Shown: piece by piece, positions 9,164 to 15,806 of the stretch
Position numbering within the stretch: position 1 is the first letter of the stretch
How the letters are laid out: the number at the start of each line of letters is the position of its first letter
Assembly: GCA_964496205.1 (NCBI GenBank)
Contig: CAZBXV010000001.1
Location: forward strand, 31,830-95,829
Length of the DNA: 64,000 nucleotides
Direction of reading: 5' to 3'
From: CAYLHS01 sp964496205
Lineage (GTDB): Bacteria; Actinomycetota; Acidimicrobiia; Spongiisociales; UBA4744
Translations under genes and position numbers: made by a program
The notes under the pieces: generated by a model
Databases searched by the model: none
Told to the model about the DNA's origin: nothing
Seen by the model: the letters and a program-made list of their open reading frames with translations, nothing else

Positions 9164-10059
9164 GCTGCCACCTTCTCGGCGGCCCGAAGTCGTGCGCTCC
9201 GCGCTCGCGGGTTCCTGGCGATCTCGTCGTCGCCCGGCGCAATTGGCTTGCGTGTGAGGACCCTGAGTTCGGCGGTCTGGCCACAGCCACACTCGGGAAG
9301 GTCGGGTGGGCATACGCAACCGACGGCTCCCTGCGCGAACCGACGCTTCGTGATCCGGTCCTCGAGCGAGTGGTACGAGATCACGACACACCTGCCGCCC
9401 GGCATGAGAGACTCGATCGCCGCGTCCAGGCCTTCCTCGAGTGCCTCGAGTTCACCGTTGACTGCGATGCGGAGCGCCTGGAATGTCCGTCGGGCCGGGT
9501 GACCCCCTGTCCGGCGCGTGGCAGCAGGAATGGCTGCCTTCACGATTTCGGCGAGCAGCGCCGTGTCGTGAACCGGCCTCGCCGAGATGATGGCTCGTGC
9601 AATACGACCGGCGAACCGCTCCTCCCCGTAGCGACGAAGGATCCTCGCGAGCGATGCCTCGTCCCACTGGTTGACGATTTCATCGGCTGTCAGGCCGGCG
9701 TCCGGTCCCATACGCATGTCGAGCGGACCTTCGGTTCGGTACGAGAAGCCCCGAGCTGCCTCGTCGAGCTGATGCGATGAGACACCGAGGTCGAACAGGA
9801 CACCGGCGACTTCCTTCGTGCCGGTCTCGTCGAGAACCTGCCGCAATTCACGGAAGTTTCGACGATGAACCTCTCCGGTGACGTCGGCATCGCGATCCAG
9901 GGCAATGACCCGTCTATCAAGACGCTCGGCGATCGCGCTGGTGTGGCCCCCACCCCCGTAGGTGGCATCGACGATCGCGCCTGCCGGTACGGGACGAAAC
10001 AACTCGATCACCTCCTCCACCATCACCGGGTCGTGGTATGTGTCCTGTGTCTGATCCAT
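9160..10059 (-). CDS. rsmH: 16S rRNA (cytosine(1402)-N(4))-methyltransferase RsmH (MraW)
   Basis: SAM-dependent methyltransferase acting on C1402 of 16S rRNA in the decoding centre. 299 residues. Seen: HDPVMVEEV near the N-terminus, the SAM motif DATYGGGGHT, FDLGVSSHQLD, ARRTFQALRIAVN, and VISYHSLEDR followed by a Cys-rich loop (CVCPPDLPECGCG) typical of the family. The ATG was chosen for a G-rich stretch just upstream and its distance to HDPVM. That stretch and the first two bases of the ATG lie in one arm of a perfect 16-base inverted repeat. A second in-frame ATG 20 codons upstream lies in the repeat loop. Confidence 0.96.
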   Translation of the reverse strand: MDQTQDTYHDPVMVEEVIELFRPVPAGAIVDATYGGGGHTSAIAERLDRRVIALDRDADVTGEVHRRNFRELRQVLDETGTKEVAGVLFDLGVSSHQLDEAARGFSYRTEGPLDMRMGPDAGLTADEIVNQWDEASLARILRRYGEERFAGRIARAIISARPVHDTALLAEIVKAAIPAATRRTGGHPARRTFQALRIAVNGELEALEEGLDAAIESLMPGGRCVVISYHSLEDRITKRRFAQGAVGCVCPPDLPECGCGQTAELRVLTRKPIAPGDDEIARNPRARSARLRAAEKVAA

Positions 10060-10139
10060 TGCCAGCCCCCCGGGCGCTGGCACCAATGGGAAGCGGGCGG
10101 AGTAAGGGGCTTTCCTCATGGTTCCGGGGGGCTGGCAAT
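10058..10139 (-). promoter_or_regulatory. Inverted repeat covering the rsmH ribosome-binding site and start
   Basis: On the transcribed strand ATTGCCAGCCCCCCGG (10139 down to 10124) is the exact reverse complement of CCGGGGGGCTGGCAAT (10073 down to 10058), with a 50-base loop. The second arm contains the G-rich region before rsmH and the A and T of its ATG. A local alternative pairs GCCAGC (10081-10076) with GCTGGC (10066-10061), so two exclusive folds compete for the same bases. Either fold would hide the initiation site. Translational control of rsmH is inferred; the repeat itself is directly seen. Confidence 0.7.
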
Positions 10140-10152
10140 ACACCAGGCTGGG

Positions 10153-10584
10153 TCACATCCCTTCGATACCGAACTCCTCTCCCATGTTCGCGAGGAACTC
10201 ATCGTCTTCCGACGAGAGGTTCTCCCAGCTCTCCTGGTTCCAGATTTCGATGCGGTCCAGGACGCCGACGACCACCGTGTCCCGTTCGAGGCCGGCGTAG
10301 GTGCGGAGATGCTCCGGAATCACGACTCGACCCTGACGGTCTGGGACCTGTTCCTTCGCACCGGAGAGATAGGCGCGAAGGTAGGCGCGGACCTTCTTAT
10401 TCGTGCGGGGCAGGCGATTCAGTTTCTCCACCTCTTCTTCCCATCGGGAGAGAGGGAAGACGTAGAGGCACTTCTCCTGCCCCTTGGTGACGACACAGCC
10501 ATCGGCGAAGTCATCGCGAACATCGGCGGGCAGCACGATTCGCCCTTTCGGGTCGACGGTGTGCCGGTACTCACCGAGGAACAC
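10153..10584 (-). CDS. mraZ: Transcriptional regulator MraZ
   Basis: DNA-binding protein with two SpoVT/AbrB-type swapped-hairpin domains that forms a ring and controls the division/cell-wall operon it heads. 143 residues. Each half carries the family motif: FLGEYRHTVDPKGRI at the start and PDRQGRVVIP near residue 80. The GTG was chosen because MraZ proteins begin at the F-x-GEY segment and a GGAG lies 9 bases upstream. Upstream lie four evenly spaced TGG repeats over its own promoter, consistent with autoregulation. A 93-base gap separates it from rsmH. Confidence 0.96.
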   Translation of the reverse strand: MFLGEYRHTVDPKGRIVLPADVRDDFADGCVVTKGQEKCLYVFPLSRWEEEVEKLNRLPRTNKKVRAYLRAYLSGAKEQVPDRQGRVVIPEHLRTYAGLERDTVVVGVLDRIEIWNQESWENLSSEDDEFLANMGEEFGIEGM

Positions 10585-10610
10585 GGCTGATTCTCCGACA
10601 ATTGCATCTA

Positions 10611-10650
10611 CGGTCCTCCACTGCGCGCCACTATGACCCATTCCACACCA
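10611..10650 (-). promoter_or_regulatory. MraZ operator: four TGG direct repeats at 10-base spacing
   Basis: Reading the minus strand from 10650, four consecutive 10-mers each begin with TGG: TGGTGTGGAA, TGGGTCATAG, TGGCGCGCAG and TGGAGGACCG. The known MraZ box in E. coli is TGGGN repeated with 5-base spacers, which is the same 10-base period. The repeats cover the -35/-10 spacer, the -10 box and the start site, so bound MraZ would block the promoter. Binding is inferred from the pattern and the adjacent mraZ gene. Confidence 0.7.
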
Positions 10651-10658
10651 CATGTCAA
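10630..10658 (-). promoter_or_regulatory. Promoter of the mraZ division/cell-wall operon
   Basis: On the minus strand a perfect -35 box TTGACA (10658-10653) is followed after exactly 17 bases by CATAGT (10635-10630), a 4 of 6 match to the -10 box. Transcription would start near 10623, giving a leader of about 40 bases before mraZ. It is the only good promoter seen for the ten-gene minus-strand cluster. Confidence 0.75.
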
Positions 10659-10811
10659 CTCATTCGGCCCACTTTCTTCGCGGTTGCTCCCCGAAACGGT
10701 CCGAGCGACCCACGTGGCCCGCCAGGCGAGGAATCTGCACGGGTCGACACCAGACGTGGCCTGCCGTCCGGCCACATGGCGATCGAGCGTCTCGCCGCTC
10801 CGAGCGGTGAG

Positions 10812-10839
10812 TTGGGCCGAACACCACGCCCACTATTCT
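10812..10839 (+). promoter_or_regulatory. Promoter of the MarC-type gene, probably leaderless
   Basis: TTGGGC (10812-10817), a 16-base spacer and TATTCT (10834-10839). Only 7 bases separate the -10 box from the ATG at 10847 and there is no Shine-Dalgarno sequence, so the mRNA probably begins at or next to the start codon. Together with the mraZ promoter this is the only content seen in the 262 bases between mraZ and the MarC gene. Confidence 0.5.
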
Positions 10840-10846
10840 CCGCCAC

Positions 10847-11494
10847 ATGTCGGTTCTCGGGCAGTTCCTCCATCAGCTGATCGGACTCGTCACGATCCTC
10901 AATCCGGTGGCGGGCGCAGCGATCATGGTTTCGACCGTGGGAGCAGCGGCCACGAGAAACGAGATCGGTTCCATCGCGCGCAGGACCGGGATGACCGTGT
11001 TCATCGCATCCGTGGTCACCGTCGTGATGGGCCAGATCATCTTCAACTTCTTCGGCATCAACACCGATTCGATCGAAGCGATCGGCGGGGTCGTCATTCT
11101 CAAGATCTCACTCGACATGATCCAAGGAAGCCCAGCCAGCACCAACCATTCGGCCGAGGAATCAGTGGAGGCTCGGACCAAGGAGGACATCTCGGTCATC
11201 CCGCTCGGGATCCCGATCCTGTTCGGGCCCGGCGTGATCGCAACACTGATCCTGTTCAAGAACGCTTCAACCTCTGTGTGGCAGATCATCTCCCTTGCCG
11301 CCGTGATCACCATTTCATCGGCCACCGTGTGGCTGACCCTCAAGAACGCGCGGGCGCTTTCCAGCCGTCTTGGTGTCACCGGTGTCAAGATCCTGACGCG
11401 CGTCATGGGACTGGTTGTCGGCGCAATCGCTGTTCAATTCATCGTTACCGGTGCCTACCACCTGTGGATCGCGCTCTCTTCCGGAACGTCCTGA
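10847..11494 (+). CDS. MarC family integral membrane protein
   Basis: 215-residue membrane protein of the MarC/UPF0056 family, whose transport role is not established. Six hydrophobic segments are visible, and the family motif LVTILNPVAGAAI lies near residues 13-25 with a second NP-like turn at GIPILFGPGVIATL near 123-136. A hydrophilic loop with several Glu, Lys and Arg residues (about 95-115) separates the two halves. There is no ribosome-binding site, and a -10 box sits 7 bases upstream. A universal stress protein gene follows after 36 bases on the same strand. Confidence 0.85.
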   Translation: MSVLGQFLHQLIGLVTILNPVAGAAIMVSTVGAAATRNEIGSIARRTGMTVFIASVVTVVMGQIIFNFFGINTDSIEAIGGVVILKISLDMIQGSPASTNHSAEESVEARTKEDISVIPLGIPILFGPGVIATLILFKNASTSVWQIISLAAVITISSATVWLTLKNARALSSRLGVTGVKILTRVMGLVVGAIAVQFIVTGAYHLWIALSSGTS

Positions 11495-11530
11495 GCACTA
11501 ACCTCAACTCAGATCACCATCGGAGTACAG

Positions 11531-12046
11531 ATGCACATCATGATCGCGACCGACGGAAGTCTCGACGCCACGTCGACTGCCGAGTTCGCCGGACACCTCG
11601 CCCAGCCAGATGACCGTCTGAGCGTCGTCACCGTCGTGGAGATCCCCAGGTCGCTCCTTTCAAGTCTGCGGGCCTTCTACGAACGCCGGGAGCTGGTACA
11701 GGGAACCGGAACCGACGACGAGTACGTCTCTTCCACGAGCGTCACGACCGTATCTCCCAGCTGGCCGGGCGACGACGCACTCCTCGCGGCATTTGTGAAC
11801 GAGCAGAAGGCCGACCGAACGCAGCCACTCGTGGACGAATTCGCCAAAAGAGGGTTTACCGCCACAGCGATCTCCGTCGAGGGCGCAGATCCGACTCGAC
11901 CGCTTCTCGACTTCATCGAACAGAACGGCGTCGATCTTCTTCTCATCGGATCGCGAGGGATGGGCATGTTCGAAGGTCTCTTGGGTTCGACGAGTACCCG
12001 ACTCGCACGAAGAGCCCCCTGTCCAGTTCTCCTACTCCGGGCATGA
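11531..12046 (+). CDS. Universal stress protein (UspA family)
   Basis: 171-residue single-domain Usp protein, predicted to bind ATP in the cytoplasm and act in stress adaptation. It starts with the usual strand and Asp (MIATDGS) and ends with GSRGMGMFEGLLGSTST, matching the ATP-binding signature G-2x-G-9x-G(S/T), then APCPVLLLR. A region of about 60 residues (40-100) is longer and more hydrophilic than in typical 140-150-residue Usps. A GGAG lies 9 bases before the ATG. The gene may be co-transcribed with the MarC gene. Confidence 0.88.
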   Translation: MHIMIATDGSLDATSTAEFAGHLAQPDDRLSVVTVVEIPRSLLSSLRAFYERRELVQGTGTDDEYVSSTSVTTVSPSWPGDDALLAAFVNEQKADRTQPLVDEFAKRGFTATAISVEGADPTRPLLDFIEQNGVDLLLIGSRGMGMFEGLLGSTSTRLARRAPCPVLLLRA

Positions 12047-12078
12047 ACCAGTCTCTTCGTGTGCTCCCAGCCTGATCC

Positions 12079-12107
12079 TTGACACTGGATTGAGCCCTAG
12101 CGAGACT
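12079..12107 (+). promoter_or_regulatory. Promoter of the resolvase-like gene, probably leaderless
   Basis: A perfect TTGACA (12079-12084) is followed after 17 bases by GAGACT (12102-12107), a 3 of 6 match to the -10 box. The ATG at 12114 lies 6 bases further on and lacks a ribosome-binding site, so the transcript may start at the ATG. This argues against the in-frame TTG at 12090, which falls inside the promoter spacer. Confidence 0.45.
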
Positions 12108-12113
12108 CGCCGT

Positions 12114-12599
12114 ATGAGGGTTGCCGGCTACGTGAGAGAGCTGACGGCCGGCGGGGAGTCGCTTTACGCACAGTCCGAACGCGTTCGCCGCTGGACGGTC
12201 GCGCAGGGCTACCAGCTCATCGTCATGTGCCAAGACGCGAGAGATCCTGGTGGCGCGCCGCGCGGTGAAGGTTTCCGGGCCCTGCTCGAGGTCGCCTCGT
12301 CCGGGCACACGGACGCCGTCGTCGTTCCCTCCCTCGAAGTGCTCTCGACCGACATCCTGACCCAAGAGGTCATTCTTCACGACCTTCGCTCCCGCAACGT
12401 GCAGGTCATCAGCACCAGAGAAGAGGACGCCCGCGTTCTCACCGATCCGCGAATGGATCCAGCTCGGCTGATGGCGAGAGATGTCCTCGCGAGAAGAGAC
12501 GACTACGAGGAAGAGGGACGTGCTCGGGTGCGGCCCGAGCATGCCTCCGACGACGATATTGTCATTCAGCTCGTCGCCGCAGACGGGAACGCTTCCTGA
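12114..12599 (+). CDS. Resolvase-fold protein lacking serine-recombinase catalytic residues
   Basis: 161-residue protein resembling the N-terminal catalytic domain of serine recombinases. It begins MRVAGYVRELT, where active recombinases have Y-x-R-x-S; here Leu or Thr replaces the nucleophilic Ser. The helix that normally reads D-R-L-x-R-S is PSLEVLSTD, so both arginines are lost. SLYAQSERVRRWTVAQGYQLI and GFRALLEVA keep the spacing of the fold. No C-terminal helix-turn-helix follows; instead there is a charged Asp/Glu/Arg tail. A strand-exchange role is therefore unlikely; a structural or regulatory role is possible but unknown. It ends flush against a convergent gene. Confidence 0.65.
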   Translation: MRVAGYVRELTAGGESLYAQSERVRRWTVAQGYQLIVMCQDARDPGGAPRGEGFRALLEVASSGHTDAVVVPSLEVLSTDILTQEVILHDLRSRNVQVISTREEDARVLTDPRMDPARLMARDVLARRDDYEEEGRARVRPEHASDDDIVIQLVAADGNAS

Positions 12600-13322
12600 T
12601 CAACGGCCGAGGGCCGACCAGACGGCCGACGCAAACGCGAAGTCGAATCCGGACCGTATGACTCCGGCACCTGCACGAATGACCCCGTCGCGGTCTTCGA
12701 GCACCACCAGCAGGACACCGTCATCCCGTTCGACCGTTTCCAGGAGTCGGGGCATAGGTCCAGGAGTGTCGAGGATCTCGGCCACCGCCTCTATCAAGGC
12801 GGTCTGCCTCGACGTTGTGGTCCGGCCTGCCGAACGCATCACGCTCTTGCCCCGAGACGACATGACGATGAGCGCCGCGTCTTTCGGGCCTTCGTCCACG
12901 ATGACCGACTCCAAGAACCCGGGATCCTTGGCCGGTGTCTTCACGTGCCGATACCGCTCGGACGGGAATTCCGAAGGAGTCTCCTCCACGGTTGACACGG
13001 GCTGGTCACTATCGTCCACCCGTCGATCGCTGTCGGCTTCGTCCGGCTCCTCGTCCGCCGGGACCTCGCGTGCCGGCTCCGAAGACGCCGCTGCCGAGTC
13101 GGGAGGGGGTGGCGGAACATCCGGCTCCAAGCGGATCCGTTCTGGTGCGACTCTCGAACGAAGTCCCTCCCGTTCGAGGACGTCACTGACGAGTGAACCT
13201 ACCTCGAGGCCCTCCGCGCCACGCTCCAGCTCCACCTTCACTCCCACGATCGCCGACCCGTTGCGCTCGATCGTCGCCGATGCAACTCCCGGGATACCCT
13301 CGATCATCTGCTCGAGGTTCAT
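12600..13322 (-). CDS. Two-domain protein of unknown function
   Basis: 240-residue soluble protein that I do not recognise. Residues 1-60 form a compact alpha/beta segment (MIEGIPGVASATIERNG). Residues about 70-125 are low-complexity, rich in Pro, Ala, Ser, Asp and Glu. Residues 130-240 form a second alpha/beta domain (DAALIVMSSRGKSVMRSAGR, VLLVVLEDRDGVIRAGAGVI) with a roadblock-like feel, which is only an impression. The ATG at 13322 overlaps the stop of the upstream small gene (ATGA), so the two are probably co-translated. It converges on the resolvase-like gene with no spacer and no terminator. Confidence 0.6.
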   Translation of the reverse strand: MNLEQMIEGIPGVASATIERNGSAIVGVKVELERGAEGLEVGSLVSDVLEREGLRSRVAPERIRLEPDVPPPPPDSAAASSEPAREVPADEEPDEADSDRRVDDSDQPVSTVEETPSEFPSERYRHVKTPAKDPGFLESVIVDEGPKDAALIVMSSRGKSVMRSAGRTTTSRQTALIEAVAEILDTPGPMPRLLETVERDDGVLLVVLEDRDGVIRAGAGVIRSGFDFAFASAVWSALGR

Positions 13323-13537
13323 GATCGCCGACTCCACTCCAGGAAGGCAACCACATCGTCGGGTTCCAGTCGGTGATCGGCCGAACCGTACGCGGTGAAG
13401 CGACGGAACTCCAAGTACGAACGATCAGGGATCGGTAGGAACGGGTACCTGCGCCACCAACCCCGTGGTGTGATCGCCCACGAGGAACGAAGCGCGTGCA
13501 CCCACAGATCAGGTCTTCGGGCGATTGCCCGGATCAC
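13319..13537 (-). CDS. Small conserved-looking Trp/Arg-rich protein
   Basis: 72-residue basic protein rich in Trp, Arg and Pro (RRPDLWVHALRSSW, GWWRRYPFLPIPDR, FRRFTAYGS). It resembles short uncharacterised actinobacterial proteins from memory; no function is known. The GTG was preferred because GGAGG (13552-13548) lies 10 bases upstream, whereas the ATG at 13546 would be 1 base from it. TATTAT at 13579-13574 is a possible -10 box. Its stop overlaps the downstream gene start by 4 bases. Confidence 0.6.
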   Translation of the reverse strand: MIRAIARRPDLWVHALRSSWAITPRGWWRRYPFLPIPDRSYLEFRRFTAYGSADHRLEPDDVVAFLEWSRRS

Positions 13538-13674
13538 CCCGCCCATGCCTCCTCAGTTCCCAGATCGCCACGGATAATACCCGCCCAAACACTCCTCGTA
13601 CACACAAATCTGCCTGGGCGGGCAGACGACGAATCCTCCCACCGCTGATAGGCTGCCCCCTGGAGGAGGTGCCA

Positions 13675-14640
13675 TTGACAGATACGTCACGCATTGATCA
13701 CTTCGCCGACCTGTTCGAGACGATCGTTTCAAACGTGGAACACGTGATCCAGGGAAAGCGAGAGGTCATCGAACTGGTGGTCATGTCGTTGATGGCTGAA
13801 GGTCACGTCTTGATCGAGGACGTCCCCGGTGTCGGGAAGACACTTCTGGCCAAGTCGCTCGCCCGTTCGCTCGACTGCCGCTTCAACCGTGTTCAGTTCA
13901 CTCCCGACCTCCTTCCCTCGGACATCACCGGTGTATCGATTTGGGATCGGGCTGCTTCGAAGTTCGAGTTCAAGCCGGGAGCGATCTTCGCCAACTTCGT
14001 CCTCGGAGACGAGATCAACCGTGCGGGCCCCAAGACGCAGGCTGCACTCCTGGAGGCCATGGAGGAGTTGCAGGTGACCGTCGACGCGCGCACCCGGCAG
14101 CTCCCGTCACCCTTCATGGTGATTGCAACACAGAACCCACTCGAGCACGAGGGCACCTATCCCCTCCCCGAGTCACAGCTCGACCGGTTCATGATGCGCC
14201 TGGTCGTCGGCTATCCGATTCACGGCAAGGAAATCGAGATGCTCGAGACACATGGACGCCACTCGACCCTCGATTCTCTCGGACCGGTGGCCCGCACCGC
14301 GGATGTCCTCGAGCTCGCGGACATCGCCCGCAACCTGCACGTGGCAACCTCCCTTCAGAGCTACATCGTCACGATCGCAGAAGCGACGAGACGACACGGG
14401 GAGATCCTGCTTGGCGCGTCTCCGAGAGCGGCCCTGCATCTCCAACGCGTAGCACGCGTACGTGCCGCCACGCAGCGGCGCGACTTTGCGACCCCAGACG
14501 ACATCAAAGCCATCGCCAGGCCGGTGCTCGAGCACAGAATCGTCCTGCGACCTGAAGCCCTGATGCGAGGCACAAGCGTCGGAGACGTGATCGACAACGT
14601 CCTTCAACATGTTCGTGTCCCCGCCGGGAGAACCGGGTGA
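13675..14640 (+). CDS. MoxR-type AAA+ ATPase
   Basis: 321-residue AAA+ chaperone-like ATPase of the MoxR family; relatives usually act on proteins made by neighbouring genes. Walker A is EDVPGVGKT near residue 48-56, Walker B is FVLGDEINRAGPKTQ near 112, sensor 1 is VIATQNPLE and the arginine-finger region follows at QLDRFMM. The TTG start was chosen because GGAGGAGG lies 6-7 bases upstream; longer starts are antiphase to the divergent gene. The stop overlaps the DUF58 start (GTGA). The MoxR-DUF58-transglutaminase order is a well-known actinobacterial operon of uncertain role, often tied to the cell envelope. Confidence 0.92.
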   Translation: MTDTSRIDHFADLFETIVSNVEHVIQGKREVIELVVMSLMAEGHVLIEDVPGVGKTLLAKSLARSLDCRFNRVQFTPDLLPSDITGVSIWDRAASKFEFKPGAIFANFVLGDEINRAGPKTQAALLEAMEELQVTVDARTRQLPSPFMVIATQNPLEHEGTYPLPESQLDRFMMRLVVGYPIHGKEIEMLETHGRHSTLDSLGPVARTADVLELADIARNLHVATSLQSYIVTIAEATRRHGEILLGASPRAALHLQRVARVRAATQRRDFATPDDIKAIARPVLEHRIVLRPEALMRGTSVGDVIDNVLQHVRVPAGRTG

Positions 14641-15806
14641 AGCTCACCGAATGGGGATGGGCGGCCCTAGGAGCGGCACTGGCGCTCATGGTGCTGTGGG
14701 GAGTCCTCGGAGACGCAGAACTCCTCGCCCTCGCCTTCCTCCTGGTCGCCTCCGTGTTCGTCGCCTGGCTGACGGTAAGGCGGCGGACACCGAACGCGTC
14801 CGTTTCGAGGCGTCTGCACCCGGCTTTGGTGAGTGAAGGTGACACTGTCGCAGTGGAACTGGTCGCGACGGCCGATTCGAAGCCCTTGCGCTACGTCATC
14901 ATCGAAGATGAGGTGCGACAGCTCGGAAGCGCTCGCTTCCGCGTTCCTGCCCTGACGCCGGGTGTCTTGTTCTCCGGTGTATACGACGTGACCTGCCACA
15001 CACGGGGTGTCTACGAGGTGGGGCCAGCGGTGGTCTCGACCACCGACCCGTTCGGTTTCGTGAAGTCCGGAGAGCCGATGGGCCAAGTCGATCGACTCGT
15101 CGTGTATCCGCGGGTCGAGCAGCTGACCGGTCTGCCCATGCTCAGAGGGGTCGACTCGTCACTCCAGGCGACGAGAGCCGAAACCGTCGCGCGAGGAGGC
15201 GACGACTTCTTCAGCCTCAGGGAGTACCAAACCGGCGACGACCTCCGTCGAGTCCACTGGCCGTCCACGGCGCGCAAGGACCGGTTGATGATCAGGCAGT
15301 TCGAGGCTCCATGGGAACCGCGTGCACTCGTGGTCGTGGATCCGAGAAGTTCCTCGTACGCGACACCCGAAGCGTTCGAGACCGCCGTACGGGGGGCTGC
15401 CTCCGCAGTCCATCTCTTCTTCGAGGCGGGCCTCGGGGCCAACTTCTGGGCAGGGGGCGATCTTTCGGTGATCGATGAGAATCCCTACGAGGCGGCCATG
15501 CGGGCGCTGGCTCTCCTCCAGCCGATTCGCCGGTTCGATTTCGGTGCGGCCGCAGGACGTGTTCGGGTCAAGGGATCCGGGGGGACGCTCGTGATTGTGA
15601 CCGGTTCGCCTGACGCCCACGTCGGAACGGTCACCACCCACCTGACTCATCATGCCGGTGCGGTCGTCCTTCTGTGCGCGAGCCCGCACCCGGTACCCGC
15701 AAGCTTCGGCCGAAGCGGAGCAACGATCGTGACGGTGGGCCCCGGGGATCCGTGGGCTCCCGCGTGGATGAGGGCAATGCCATGGGTAGCCGCTGGAACT
15801 GGGTAG
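14637..15806 (+). CDS. DUF58 domain protein
   Basis: 389-residue membrane-anchored protein. Two adjacent N-terminal membrane segments (about 8-42) are followed by a beta-rich domain and then the DUF58 core with its signature REYQTGDDLRRVHWPSTARK near residue 200. The last 170 residues resemble a vWA-like fold (ALVVVDPRSSSYA near 225). Its biochemical role is unknown; it is nearly always encoded beside MoxR and a transglutaminase-like protein, as here. It starts with GTG overlapping the moxR stop and ends 25 bases inside the next gene. Confidence 0.9.
   Translation: MKLTEWGWAALGAALALMVLWGVLGDAELLALAFLLVASVFVAWLTVRRRTPNASVSRRLHPALVSEGDTVAVELVATADSKPLRYVIIEDEVRQLGSARFRVPALTPGVLFSGVYDVTCHTRGVYEVGPAVVSTTDPFGFVKSGEPMGQVDRLVVYPRVEQLTGLPMLRGVDSSLQATRAETVARGGDDFFSLREYQTGDDLRRVHWPSTARKDRLMIRQFEAPWEPRALVVVDPRSSSYATPEAFETAVRGAASAVHLFFEAGLGANFWAGGDLSVIDENPYEAAMRALALLQPIRRFDFGAAAGRVRVKGSGGTLVIVTGSPDAHVGTVTTHLTHHAGAVVLLCASPHPVPASFGRSGATIVTVGPGDPWAPAWMRAMPWVAAGTG

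Noticed and set aside
12090..12113. TTG start for the resolvase-like gene
   Set aside because: It falls inside the spacer of the TTGACA promoter, and the fold begins at the ATG 12114.
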